64,000 nucleotides of DNA from Gammaproteobacteria bacterium (GCA_022823625.1 JAJEHQ010000001.1:62001-126000), one strand, 5' to 3'; positions 26,917 through 36,392 are shown, numbered from the stretch's first letter. Notes: generated by a model not told the origin, from the sequence alone. Numbers and translations are program-made.

Positions 26917-27538
26917 AGTAATTTTCAATATTTTAATGGAAAAACGAAAGCGAGCTATGCGTACCCATTGACCATAATTATTCACGTTTGTGGGTATCCG
27001 CGAGCGGCCAAATTTCGCAACAAATTATTGTATCAATTATCATCAATCCGATAACTTTTGACTTAACACCTTAAGGTCGCGATGGAATCTGCACCGGTAC
27101 CGATCATCACCTACAACTTTTATTCAATCAGCTGTCGAATTCAACATTGTCTCCGGCTTCGAACACACCACTTACAAATCAAAGTCCTTGTTCAACGCGA
27201 CTTGAGTCAGTTGGCAGTGAACTGTGTCTAGTGGCATAAGCAAGTATTTGGGTACTAAACCTAGACAATGTCCCTAACTATGTATAGTAAGTTGAGACTC
27301 GATGGTTTGATAATTTCAAACAAGAATTGTGCAGATTCAAACCATCATTGACTCGGCGGCACTTAAGTTTAGGAGTTTTGAGTGCAAGAAGCAAAATCTA
27401 ACTGCAAAGGCCTAACTCAATGAGACATCTATTGACGCTGAATCCGTCGGAAAGACACCAATTCTCTGGTTGTAGTAACTCATATACTGATATGTTTCAA
27501 AGCACAGAATTTAAACCAGATTCAGTCATTATTCTTTA
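26917..27538. other. 620-bp divergent intergenic region between Rieske and allantoinase genes
   Basis: No gene is recognised. The region is AT-rich and holds an inverted repeat at 27301-27346 and a short palindrome ACTATGTATAGT just before it. It must contain the promoters for both divergent units. Confidence 0.5.
27301..27346. promoter_or_regulatory. 10-bp inverted repeat upstream of the ureide genes
   Basis: GATGGTTTGA and TCAAACCATC pair perfectly over a 26-nt spacer; the left part can also pair locally with TCAAAC. It lies about 190 bp before puuE and could be an operator or an RNA hairpin. Function is not known. Confidence 0.3.
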
Positions 27539-28447
27539 ATGGAAAATACCTACCCAAGAAACCTGATCGGATATGGAGCCAACCCACCGAATCCGAATTG
27601 GCCAAACAATGCACGAATCGCGGTACAGTTTGTTTTGAACTACGAAGAAGGTGGGGAAAACTGTATTCTGCATGGAGACCCAGCGTCGGAAGCATTCCTA
27701 TCTGAGATTGTCGGGGCTGACGCCAGAGCCGGAGTTCGACACATGAGCATGGAGTCAATATACGAATACGGCTCAAGGGCAGGGGTGTGGCGACTGCTTC
27801 GAATATTCAATGAGTATCAAGTTCCGCTGACAATTTTTGCAGTCGGTATGGCTGTTGAGCGAAACCCTGCAGTGATCGAAGAAATGGTCAGGCTTGGTCA
27901 TGAGATTTGTAGTCACGGATATCGCTGGATTGATTATCAATATGTGCCGGAAGAAATTGAGCGGGAGCACATCGGCTTGGCGATCAAAGCCATCGAATCA
28001 GTGACTGGACAGCGTCCGCATGGATGGTATACAGGCCGTACCAGCCCGAACACCCGACGACTGGTTGTTGAGGAAGGGGGATTTTTGTATGATGCAGATG
28101 ACTACAGCGATGACCTGCCATTTTGGGACTCTAGTCATGGTCGTCCCCATCTGGTTGTACCCTACACATTGGATGCGAACGATATGCGTTTCGCCACGCC
28201 ACAGGGATTCAATTGCGGTGACCAATTTTTTACGTACTTGAAGGACGCCTTCGATTTGCTTTATTCGGAAGGTAAACAATCACCCAAAATGATGTCAGTC
28301 GGGTTGCACTGCAGGTTGGTGGGCCGTCCGGGAAGGGCTGCAAGCATCGCCAAATTCCTTGAGTATATTTCTGGCAAAGAAGATGTATGGCTTTGCCGGC
28401 GTATCGACATAGCCAATCACTGGCACAAGTATTTTCAAGAAAACTAA
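27539..28447 (+). CDS. puuE: PuuE-type allantoinase (polysaccharide-deacetylase fold)
   Basis: A 302-residue protein of the metal-free or metal-dependent polysaccharide deacetylase fold. The N-terminus (YPRNLIGYGANPPNPNWPN), the segment VQFVLNYEEGGENCILHGD and the stretch EICSHGYRWIDYQ are hallmarks of the PuuE allantoinase group, not of chitin or peptidoglycan deacetylases. It hydrolyses allantoin to allantoate in the cytoplasm (no signal peptide). It is 16 bp upstream of a fused allantoicase-ureidoglycolate lyase gene, which takes the product further, so the functional call is well supported by context. Confidence 0.93.
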   Translation: MENTYPRNLIGYGANPPNPNWPNNARIAVQFVLNYEEGGENCILHGDPASEAFLSEIVGADARAGVRHMSMESIYEYGSRAGVWRLLRIFNEYQVPLTIFAVGMAVERNPAVIEEMVRLGHEICSHGYRWIDYQYVPEEIEREHIGLAIKAIESVTGQRPHGWYTGRTSPNTRRLVVEEGGFLYDADDYSDDLPFWDSSHGRPHLVVPYTLDANDMRFATPQGFNCGDQFFTYLKDAFDLLYSEGKQSPKMMSVGLHCRLVGRPGRAASIAKFLEYISGKEDVWLCRRIDIANHWHKYFQEN

Positions 28448-28463
28448 CTTCATTGAGCGAGCT

Positions 28464-29951
28464 ATGAATACCAACATAAATCTGACAGGAATGGTCAATT
28501 TGGCTGAGCGAAGTTTGGGTGCTGAAGTAATATCGGCAACTGATGACTTTTTCGCAGAAAAAGAGAATCTGATTAATCTGGAAGATCCGGTATTCATTGA
28601 GGGTAAGTTTACCGAGCGCGGAAAGTGGATGGACGGCTGGGAATCGCGACGTCGAAGAATTCCTGGCCACGACAGTTGTGTCCTTCGTATCTGTCGAGGT
28701 GTGATACGTGCGATAAATATCGAAACCACTCACTTTACCGGCAATTTTCCGGAAAATGCAATGGTTGAAGCCTGTGATAGTGATTCAGATCCCGATGAAA
28801 AAACTGAGTGGACTGAAGTTTTACCTGTTTCAAGTTTGACGGGAGATTCGACGAATCTGTTCGAAATTGCCTCCGACGGCATTTGGAGTCACGTTCGTTT
28901 GAATATTTACCCGGACGGTGGTGTCGCTCGCTTACGAGTATACGGAAACGTACACAAGAACTGGGCTGAAGTCAGCAAGGATCAGGTTATTGATCTGGCA
29001 GCCACGGTCAATGGCGGTGTTGCTCTGGCATGCAGTGATATGCATTTTGGCAGGATGGAAAATCTGTTGAACCCAGGGCGAGCGGTAAATATGGGTGATG
29101 GCTGGGAAACAGCCAGACGAAGAGGGCCGGGGCATGATTGGGCAGTGATTCAGCTTGGTCGACCTGGTCATGTACAGAGTTTGGAACTAGATACACTGCA
29201 CTTTAAGGGTAACTATCCGGCAACGTGTGCTGTTCGGGCGACCTATGCACCTGGAGCAACAGTAAGTGTCTTAGCCGATTTGAAATATGAATGGCAGACC
29301 CTGATAGATCATGCTTCGATGAAAGCAGATTCGAATCACATTTTTGATTGCAGTAACAATACTATCGGTCTGATCAGTCATGTGATGCTTGAGATGCATC
29401 CGGACGGTGGTGTTGGCAGATTACGCGTACACGGTACAGCGATAATTAACAATCCAACTCAACTGAAACCACGGACTTTGAGTGCTGAATCCTTCAAACC
29501 CTACGGTGATGTGGTTGAACTTGAGGGCCGTCCATCGCGACGAATCAATATGGGTCATGCAGACCGATTTGAGTCTCTGGCAGAACTTGATCTGACAGAA
29601 GGCGGAGAACCTGCACTGAGCGTTTTTAAGGCAAGACCGATATCACTGCCGTTCCATGTTACCTGTATGGAACGGCATCCCTGTAGCAGCCAGTTGTTTA
29701 TTCCGAAAGGCAATGGCAGATTCTTGGTATTGGTAGCTGAAGGTGAGGGTGAGTTCAATCCGACAAAAATGGAGTTATTCATATCCAATGGAAAGCAGGG
29801 TATTAATTACCATCGCGGTGTCTGGCATCACTTTCTGATGGCAATTGAGCAGGAGCAGGAATTTATCGTGATTGACCGGAGTAATCCGGATGAAAATACC
29901 GACGAAGTTGAACTCGATGCACCTTACCCTATAATCACCTCGTTCGAATGA
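28464..29951 (+). CDS. Fused allantoicase-ureidoglycolate lyase
   Basis: A 495-residue two-domain enzyme. Residues 1 to about 335 form allantoicase, itself an internal duplication: WESRRRRIPGHDSCVLRI and WETARRRGPGHDWAVIQL are the two matching segments, each later followed by a PDGG(V)xRLRV motif. Residues about 340-495 form an AllA-type ureidoglycolate lyase (SFKPYGDVVEL, SSQLFIPKG, YHRGVWHHFL). The protein should convert allantoate to ureidoglycolate plus urea and then to glyoxylate plus urea. It is 16 bp after puuE. No urease, uricase or transthyretin-like gene is in the window, so upstream purine and downstream urea steps must be elsewhere. Confidence 0.93.
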   Translation: MNTNINLTGMVNLAERSLGAEVISATDDFFAEKENLINLEDPVFIEGKFTERGKWMDGWESRRRRIPGHDSCVLRICRGVIRAINIETTHFTGNFPENAMVEACDSDSDPDEKTEWTEVLPVSSLTGDSTNLFEIASDGIWSHVRLNIYPDGGVARLRVYGNVHKNWAEVSKDQVIDLAATVNGGVALACSDMHFGRMENLLNPGRAVNMGDGWETARRRGPGHDWAVIQLGRPGHVQSLELDTLHFKGNYPATCAVRATYAPGATVSVLADLKYEWQTLIDHASMKADSNHIFDCSNNTIGLISHVMLEMHPDGGVGRLRVHGTAIINNPTQLKPRTLSAESFKPYGDVVELEGRPSRRINMGHADRFESLAELDLTEGGEPALSVFKARPISLPFHVTCMERHPCSSQLFIPKGNGRFLVLVAEGEGEFNPTKMELFISNGKQGINYHRGVWHHFLMAIEQEQEFIVIDRSNPDENTDEVELDAPYPIITSFE

Positions 29952-29991
29952 GAACCAAGAATAACAACAGGCAGAATTTGGAGAAAAATTA

Positions 29992-32031
29992 ATGGCCTAT
30001 TCCACTAGTGACATTCGAAATGTTGCATTGCTCGGCCAAGCCGGTGCCGGGAAATCCACGCTGAGCGAAGCGCTTTTATTCGCGTCAGGTACTATTCCCA
30101 GCAAGGGCGAGATTTCCCGTAAGAACACCGTCAGCGATCAGGACGTGCTTGAGAAGCAGCATCAGCGTTCATTGACTTCGTCGATCCTTTCCTTTGATCA
30201 CAATTCCACTCACTTAAACGTAATCGACACGCCAGGTTATTCAGACTTTGTCGGTACGGCCATGAGTGCAATACATGCAGTAGAAACAGCAGTCATTGTG
30301 ATCAACGCACAGAACGGTGTGGAAACCATGACAAGACGCTTCATGGAATGGGCTAGAGAATCGGGCATCTGTGTATCCATCGTAGTCAACAAAATTGATG
30401 CGGTCGATGTTGAATTTGATGAAGTATACAGTGCAATTCAGGATGAATTTGGTTCCGAATGCCTTGCGGTCAACTTACCTGCTAACGGTGGTACGGCGGT
30501 TGTCAACTGTTTGACGGGTAAAGAGGGTGACAGTGATCTAGGTTCAGTTGAAGATGCACACATTTCAATAGCAGATCAGATTGTTGAAGTTGATGACGAA
30601 TTGATGGAAGAGTATCTGGAAACTGGTGAACTGCCCGAAGAGAGAATCGCACCCGTTTTCAAACAGGCAATGCTGGAAGGACATTTGATTCCAGTATTTT
30701 TCACATCTGCCGAAAAGGATATTGGCGTTTCTGAATTTTTAGCTCAAGTCGCAGAACTTTTTGCTAATCCTGCAGAAGGTCAATTACCAGAATTCTTTCA
30801 GGACGACGATGGTAAGAAAGAACAATTGAGTATATCTGCAGACGCTGATAAGCCCTTGGTGGGACATGTGTTCAAGATTGCATTTGACCCATTCATCGGT
30901 AAGCTTGGTGTATTTCGCGTTTACCAGGGACAGTTAAATAAGGATACGCCGGTTTACATCGATGATGCCCGAAAGCCAGTCAGGTTAAGCAACCTTTATC
31001 AAATGATGGGCAAGCAGCACACTGATGTTTCTGAAGCAATTGCGGGAGACATTCGAGGCGTCGCAAAGATCGAAGAAATCAATCAGAATAGTGTGCTATT
31101 GACAGAGAGTTCCGACAATGCAATTACCATGCAGACTCTTCACACACCATTCCCAATGGTTGGCTTGGCGATCGGTTCGGCCAATCGGGGTGATGAACAG
31201 AAAGTAGCTGAAGCGTTACAGAAGATTGCAGTCGAAGATCCTTGTATTGCGTTATCCAGAAATCCAGCTGCAAATGAAACAATTATGCGAGGCATGGGAG
31301 ACCTACATTTACGTGTGGCACTTGAGCGAATGAAAGAGGTTTACAGCGTTGAGGTAACAACTTCCATACCTACGGTCGACTATAGAGAGACAGTTACCAA
31401 ATTAGCTGAAGGTCACTGTCGGCACAAAAAGCAGACTGGCGGAGCGGGTCAATTTGGTGAAGTGTATCTACGTGTAGAGCCTTTGCCGCGAGGTGATGGA
31501 TTTGAGTTTGTTGACAATGTTGTCGGTGGTGTTATTCCGTCTCAGTTTATTCCCGCGGTGGAGAAGGGGATCAGGCAGGTACTGACCGGCGGGGCATTTG
31601 CTGGATTTCCATTACAGGATATTCGGGTAACGGTTTATGATGGCAAACATCACTCGGTAGATTCAAAGGAAATTGCATTCATTACTGCAGGCAAAAAGGC
31701 TTTTATTGATGCAGTCTCCAAAGCTGGACCCATCGTGCTTGAACCTATTGCTGACGTAACTGTAACGGTACCGAGTGGAAATATGGGTGACATCGCTGGT
31801 GAACTCTCATCTAGACGAGGTCGAATTAGCGATACCGACTCGTTGCCTTCCGGCGCAGTCAGTATTACCGGTGCAGCACCACTCGCTGAAATGTCTGATT
31901 TTCAGGCAAGACTCAATGCAATATCGGGTGGAGAAGGAACCTTTGTGATGGAGTTTGGATCTTACGAGCCTGCACCAATGGACATACAGAAAAAGCTTAG
32001 CGCTGAATTTCAACATCCAGAAGACGATTAG
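29992..32031 (+). CDS. EF-G-like translational GTPase (FusA2 type)
   Basis: A 679-residue paralogue of elongation factor G. G1 is GQAGAGKST, G3 is DTPGYSDF and G4 NKID; domains II-V follow in EF-G order. In G3, Tyr replaces the catalytic His of canonical EF-G (DTPGHVDF), which is usual for this EF-G-like branch but implies altered GTP hydrolysis or factor use. It is far from the tuf/ribosomal block and so is unlikely to be the main fusA. It lies 40 bp after the ureide gene and 21 bp before an SDR gene. Its exact role (ribosome rescue, recycling or other) is unknown. Confidence 0.88.
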   Translation: MAYSTSDIRNVALLGQAGAGKSTLSEALLFASGTIPSKGEISRKNTVSDQDVLEKQHQRSLTSSILSFDHNSTHLNVIDTPGYSDFVGTAMSAIHAVETAVIVINAQNGVETMTRRFMEWARESGICVSIVVNKIDAVDVEFDEVYSAIQDEFGSECLAVNLPANGGTAVVNCLTGKEGDSDLGSVEDAHISIADQIVEVDDELMEEYLETGELPEERIAPVFKQAMLEGHLIPVFFTSAEKDIGVSEFLAQVAELFANPAEGQLPEFFQDDDGKKEQLSISADADKPLVGHVFKIAFDPFIGKLGVFRVYQGQLNKDTPVYIDDARKPVRLSNLYQMMGKQHTDVSEAIAGDIRGVAKIEEINQNSVLLTESSDNAITMQTLHTPFPMVGLAIGSANRGDEQKVAEALQKIAVEDPCIALSRNPAANETIMRGMGDLHLRVALERMKEVYSVEVTTSIPTVDYRETVTKLAEGHCRHKKQTGGAGQFGEVYLRVEPLPRGDGFEFVDNVVGGVIPSQFIPAVEKGIRQVLTGGAFAGFPLQDIRVTVYDGKHHSVDSKEIAFITAGKKAFIDAVSKAGPIVLEPIADVTVTVPSGNMGDIAGELSSRRGRISDTDSLPSGAVSITGAAPLAEMSDFQARLNAISGGEGTFVMEFGSYEPAPMDIQKKLSAEFQHPEDD

Positions 32032-32052
32032 GCTGGAGAGTCGGATTAAACC

Positions 32053-32868
32053 ATGGCTGACCCGGAAAATACTGCCCCTGCTACATGCCCGGTTTCTGGT
32101 AAACCAGTGCCAAAACCCGGCACAGACGGCGATTCAGGTGAACAAAAAACGCTGGTACTGACTGGTGCAAGTCAGGGAATTGGTCACGCTACTGCAAAAT
32201 TGTTTCAGGAGCATGGCTGGCGTGTTCTCACCTGTTCTAGGCGCGCTTTTACTAGCGCGTGTCCCTGGCAGGAAGGTCCTGAAGACCACATTCAGATTGA
32301 TCTCGGCGACCCGGATCATCGCTCAATTGGATTGGCCGAGCTAAAGAAGCGATTGGCCGGCGGTGCATTGCACGCACTGGTGAACAACGCAGGCATATCA
32401 CCCAAGGGTGAGGAGGGTGGACGGCTTGGTCCAACTGATACTGGTATGGCGACCTGGCGTTTGGTATTTGAAGTGAACTTTTTTGCACCCATTGTTTTGG
32501 CTCGGGGATTGATGGACGAATTAGTTAAGGGACAAGGCTCAATTGTCAATGTCACTTCAATCGCCGGCAGTCGGGTCCATCCGTTCGCGGGAACAGCCTA
32601 CGCAACATCGAAAGCAGCGCTAGCCGCACTGACACGCGAAATGGCATCAGATTTTGGTCAGAAGGGTATTCGAGTCAATGCCATTGCACCAGGCGAAATC
32701 GACACGCCAATACTGTCCCCTGGTACATCAGATCTTGTACGGAATATTCCCATGCATCGACTCGGCACACCTGATGAAGTTGCGCAAACCATCTACTTTC
32801 TTTGTGCCAATAGTTCAAGCTACGTGACGGGGTCTGAAATTCACATCAACGGCGGCGAGCACGTTTAA
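32053..32868 (+). CDS. Short-chain dehydrogenase/reductase
   Basis: A 271-residue SDR. The cofactor motif is TGASQGIGHA (Gly38 to Gly44), NNAG at 111-114, and the catalytic triad is Ser169, Tyr183 and Lys187 (YATSK). A 30-residue hydrophilic leader containing CPVSGKPVPKPG precedes the Rossmann fold and is not typical of the family. The C-terminal segment TGSEIHINGGEHV is normal. Substrate unknown. It follows the EF-G-like gene closely and may be cotranscribed. Confidence 0.88.
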   Translation: MADPENTAPATCPVSGKPVPKPGTDGDSGEQKTLVLTGASQGIGHATAKLFQEHGWRVLTCSRRAFTSACPWQEGPEDHIQIDLGDPDHRSIGLAELKKRLAGGALHALVNNAGISPKGEEGGRLGPTDTGMATWRLVFEVNFFAPIVLARGLMDELVKGQGSIVNVTSIAGSRVHPFAGTAYATSKAALAALTREMASDFGQKGIRVNAIAPGEIDTPILSPGTSDLVRNIPMHRLGTPDEVAQTIYFLCANSSSYVTGSEIHINGGEHV

Positions 32869-32920
32869 CAAACTCTAGAGTGAGTGCGTGGTTTAGCTGC
32901 ACCTCACCGACACCTTCACA

Positions 32921-32951
32921 ATTTGCAGCCTCGAAGCCACGGCGTGCAAAT
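32921..32951. terminator. Hairpin between converging SDR and hydrolase genes
   Basis: ATTTGCA and TGCAAAT pair, extended inside by GCC/GGC with a one-base bulge. Its position 50 bp after the SDR stop and just before the hydrolase stop fits a bidirectional terminator, although no long T-run follows. Confidence 0.4.
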
Positions 32952-32956
32952 CGTAG

Positions 32957-33781
32957 CTATGAGTTCACGAGAGCTATGAATCGGGCAATACCGTCCGTGT
33001 AGATTTCCTTGTTATCCATATACCCTTCCAGGTGTGTGCCGGAAAGTTCCAGGATTTGTTTTGTTCCAGGCGCAGCTTCAAAAAGACGTACAGAGTGTTG
33101 ATATGGCACAATTTCATCATCGGTGCTGTGAATGAGTAAGGTGGGGCCGGAGTATTGGGTGATTCTTTCAAGATTGTCGTACTTCCATCGAAGGATCAAG
33201 TCAATCGGCAGCCAACCATAGATGTGCTTGGACATGTCGGTTACCGAAGTAAATCCAGATTCCAGAATCAGTGCGGCTGGTTCTGCATTTGTGGCAACCC
33301 AGCTTGCCATGGCGGTGCCGAGCGAGCGGCCGTGAAGCACGATTTGGTTCGGAGGGATGTTTCTGGTTTGAGTCAGATACTTCCACAAGAATTCAGCGTC
33401 TTCGTATTGAGTCTGCTCAGTCAATTTACCTTTGCTAGGTCCATAGCCACGATAGTCGTAAATGAACACTGAATAACCTAGATCGTAGATCAGCTGGACC
33501 GCATCTAGCATGTAGGATTTGTTTCCAGCATTTCCACTAAATATCCAAAAAGTGTAATCGGAATTCGAGTTGGGGATATACCAGGCATGTAATTGAGCGT
33601 TATCAGGCGTAGTGAGGTAGAGATCTTCGAATTCCATTCCCTTACTCAGTGGATCACCCACTAACTGTTCGTAGGGGATATGAATGAGATGCTTTTGGAA
33701 GAAAAGCATGAAGACGCAGATAGCGACGTAGATCAATAATGCGCTTGAAACAACTACGCTCAGAATTTTCATCACAGACAT
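32957..33781 (-). CDS. Membrane-anchored alpha/beta hydrolase (BEM46/ABHD-like)
   Basis: A 274-residue protein from the ATG at 33781; a longer frame upstream has an unlikely Cys-rich N-terminus. One N-terminal transmembrane helix (about residues 5-27) is followed by an alpha/beta hydrolase with nucleophile Ser in HGRSLGTAMA, Asp in HSTDDEIV and His in SGTHLEG. The family includes serine hydrolases of unknown substrate attached to the inner membrane. It is divergent from the DAHP synthase gene. Confidence 0.85.
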   Translation of the reverse strand: MSVMKILSVVVSSALLIYVAICVFMLFFQKHLIHIPYEQLVGDPLSKGMEFEDLYLTTPDNAQLHAWYIPNSNSDYTFWIFSGNAGNKSYMLDAVQLIYDLGYSVFIYDYRGYGPSKGKLTEQTQYEDAEFLWKYLTQTRNIPPNQIVLHGRSLGTAMASWVATNAEPAALILESGFTSVTDMSKHIYGWLPIDLILRWKYDNLERITQYSGPTLLIHSTDDEIVPYQHSVRLFEAAPGTKQILELSGTHLEGYMDNKEIYTDGIARFIALVNS

Positions 33782-33985
33782 GTTTGTTTCAGTCAGGGTT
33801 CTGCTTTCCATAGAGGGGAATTGACTGGGTGATTTGCAGTAATTGCAAATTCCGTATTCATCATTATTACCCAATTTCACTATTCGTTTGCAGTGCAATA
33901 TCTTGAATATAATGACTGTCTCTCAAATTTACGACTGCTCTGGCGAATGGCTTGAGCTATTTCCTCTACTTTATTGTTCCAAGAG

Positions 33986-35098
33986 ATGACTGTTACTGAC
34001 ATATACGACAATCCGTCGGGCAACAATTTGCGAATTGCGTCCATTCACGATGTTGCTTTTCCGAGACAGGTGATGGAAGAATTTCCAGTGTCTGACGAGG
34101 CAGCTGAACTGGTGCGTAACACCCGACGTTCGGTTCACAAAGTTCTGAATTCAGAGGACGATCGATTGATCGTTATCGTAGGTCCTTGCTCAATCCATAA
34201 TGCGGATGCTGCGACCGAGTATGCGAACCGTCTGGCCCGCGTAAAGTCCGAACTGTCGGAAAATCTTTTAATCATCATGCGGGTTTATTTTGAAAAACCT
34301 CGCACTACGATAGGTTGGAAAGGATTGATCAATGATCCCGATTTGAACGGGTCATTCGATATCAACAAAGGGTTGCGGCTGGCACGTAGACTCATGCTGG
34401 ATTTCAACAATCTGGGAGTTCCGGCTGGTGTTGAGTTCCTGGACATTATTACTCCGCAGTATATCGGTGATCTGGTCAGTTGGGGTGCGATTGGCGCGCG
34501 AACGACAGAAAGTCAGGTGCATCGCCAATTGGCATCAGGACTCTCCTGTCCGGTTGGACTTAAGAACGGAACAGACGGAAACATAAAGATTGCGGTTGAT
34601 GGCGTACATGCGGCGTCTAAGTCGCACCGATTTTTGTCGATTACAACAGAGGGGCAAACTTCAATTTTTGAGACAAGTGGAAATTCGGACTGCCACATTA
34701 TTCTTCGGGGCGGTAAAAAACCAAACTACGATGCTGAGAGCGTGCAAGAGACGGCAGAACAGTTAGAAAGCAGGGGCTTAAAGCCGAACCTGATGATTGA
34801 CTTTAGCCACGCAAATAGCTCCAAGAATTATGAGCGACAGATGCTGGTAGGTGAAGATGTAGCCGGACAGATAGCTGGGGGCGATCAGCGCATCAAGGGT
34901 GTGATGATCGAGAGTCACCTCGTAGAAGGCAGGCAGGACCTGAAAGATGGTGTGGCCCCTGTTTACGGGCAGAGTATTACAGACGCCTGTATTGGTTGGG
35001 ACAAAACGTATGAACTTCTTTGTACTCTGAATGATGCCGTTGCAAACAGAAGAGAACACTTGCATTCCGTGACCGCCCATCGGTCAAATTCTGCTTAG
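33986..35098 (+). CDS. 3-deoxy-7-phosphoheptulonate synthase (class I DAHP synthase)
   Basis: A 370-residue class I enzyme that condenses phosphoenolpyruvate and erythrose 4-phosphate in the first step of the shikimate pathway. Signatures are VGPCSIHN, RVYFEKPRTTIGWKGLINDP, GARTTESQVHRQLASGLS and DFSHANSSKN (metal and substrate residues). Which aromatic amino acid inhibits it (AroF, AroG or AroH type) is not decided here. The ATG at 33986 gives the normal N-terminus; AAGAG directly abuts it. The next gene, sat, begins 24 bp downstream. Confidence 0.94.
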   Translation: MTVTDIYDNPSGNNLRIASIHDVAFPRQVMEEFPVSDEAAELVRNTRRSVHKVLNSEDDRLIVIVGPCSIHNADAATEYANRLARVKSELSENLLIIMRVYFEKPRTTIGWKGLINDPDLNGSFDINKGLRLARRLMLDFNNLGVPAGVEFLDIITPQYIGDLVSWGAIGARTTESQVHRQLASGLSCPVGLKNGTDGNIKIAVDGVHAASKSHRFLSITTEGQTSIFETSGNSDCHIILRGGKKPNYDAESVQETAEQLESRGLKPNLMIDFSHANSSKNYERQMLVGEDVAGQIAGGDQRIKGVMIESHLVEGRQDLKDGVAPVYGQSITDACIGWDKTYELLCTLNDAVANRREHLHSVTAHRSNSA

Positions 35099-35122
35099 TC
35101 TGATACTTAGGGAAACATTCCT

Positions 35123-36307
35123 ATGGTCGGAGCGTATCAGTCTTCCGAATTAACTCCATTGTTTGTATTCGATGCGAACGAACGCGATACTTTGACGCGT
35201 GAGGCGGCTGGGATTCGTTCGATTTTGGCAGACTCACCTTCTGCCGCGAGTGCTGTAATGCTTGGTGGTGGTTACTTCACACCGCTTACCGGATTCATGA
35301 ACAAGACGGATGCTTTGTCAGTAGCAGAATCCATGCGAACAGGTGATGGACTTTTCTGGCCTGTGCCCGTGTTGAATCGGATAGCTGAAAATCCTCGTGT
35401 CGATTCTGGGGACAGATTTGCAATTCTAGACCCGGAAGTGGACGGAAATCCTCTGCTTGCTGTACAAACTGTTGAGGCAGTGGAAGAATTAACGGAGGAT
35501 GAGTGTCAATTCATTGCCCAAAAAGTGTTCGGTACCAATGATGAAGAGCACCCAGGTGTACAGACTTTCTTGAATCAGGGCAGGTTCATTATTTCCGGCG
35601 ACATTCAAGTTTTGAATTACAGCTACTTTGAGACGGAGTTTCCCGAAACCTATAAAACTGCTTATCAAATTAGGGATGAGATCAAACAAAGGGGATGGAA
35701 CAAAGTCGTGGCTTTTCAGACGCGAAATCCCATGCATCGTGCACATGAGGAGCTGTGCAAAATTGCTTTAGAGCGCACTGAATCCGATGGAGTCGTGATT
35801 CACATGTTGCTTGGTAAACTCAAACCAGGCGATATACCGGCAAAAGTTCGTGATGATTCAATTCGCAAAATGGTTGAACTTTACTTTCCGGAGAACACGG
35901 TAATTATTTCGGGATACGGGTTTGACATGCTATACGCAGGCCCTCGAGAAGCTGTTTTGCATGCCATCTTTCGTCAGAATTTAGGCGCTGCTTATATGAT
36001 CGTGGGACGTGACCATGCGGGAGTAGGGGATTATTATGGCGCTTTTGACGCACAAGAAATTTTTCGATCTGATGTGCCAGCTGGTATCTTGGAGATTGAA
36101 ATTTTTGAAGCAGATCACACTGCCTGGTCAAACAAACTGAATCAGGTTGTTATGATGCGTGAAGCCCCGAATCATCAGAAAGAAGATTTTGTCTTACTGT
36201 CAGGAACACGGGTGCGGGAAATGTTGTCAGCCGGAGAAGATTTACCACCTGAATTTTCCCGACCTGAAGTTGCGAAAATTCTTATGGATTACTACCAGAC
36301 AGTTTGA
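35123..36307 (+). CDS. sat: Sulfate adenylyltransferase (homomeric ATP sulfurylase)
   Basis: A 394-residue single-polypeptide ATP sulfurylase interconverting ATP plus sulfate with APS plus pyrophosphate. The nucleotide-binding motif FQTRNPMHRAHEEL, the segment MIVGRDHAGVG and the C-terminal LSGTRVREML are clear. It is the Sat type, not the heterodimeric CysDN of enteric bacteria. It may serve sulfate assimilation or sulfur oxidation; no APS reductase, APS kinase or dsr genes lie nearby. It follows the DAHP synthase gene closely. Confidence 0.95.
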   Translation: MVGAYQSSELTPLFVFDANERDTLTREAAGIRSILADSPSAASAVMLGGGYFTPLTGFMNKTDALSVAESMRTGDGLFWPVPVLNRIAENPRVDSGDRFAILDPEVDGNPLLAVQTVEAVEELTEDECQFIAQKVFGTNDEEHPGVQTFLNQGRFIISGDIQVLNYSYFETEFPETYKTAYQIRDEIKQRGWNKVVAFQTRNPMHRAHEELCKIALERTESDGVVIHMLLGKLKPGDIPAKVRDDSIRKMVELYFPENTVIISGYGFDMLYAGPREAVLHAIFRQNLGAAYMIVGRDHAGVGDYYGAFDAQEIFRSDVPAGILEIEIFEADHTAWSNKLNQVVMMREAPNHQKEDFVLLSGTRVREMLSAGEDLPPEFSRPEVAKILMDYYQTV

Positions 36308-36392
36308 TTTGACCCATACAAGCAGAATTTGACTGAGTCTGACGGCTAAATTCAGCATTGAAGGAATCCCTCTCGGGAACTAATTTTCTCGG

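Noticed and set aside
29992..32031. Canonical EF-G (fusA)
   Set aside because: The G3 motif DTPGYSDF and isolated location fit the EF-G-like branch instead.
35123..36307. Sat as evidence of a sulfur-oxidising lifestyle
   Set aside because: Single-chain Sat is also used for assimilation, and no apr, dsr or sox genes are in the window.
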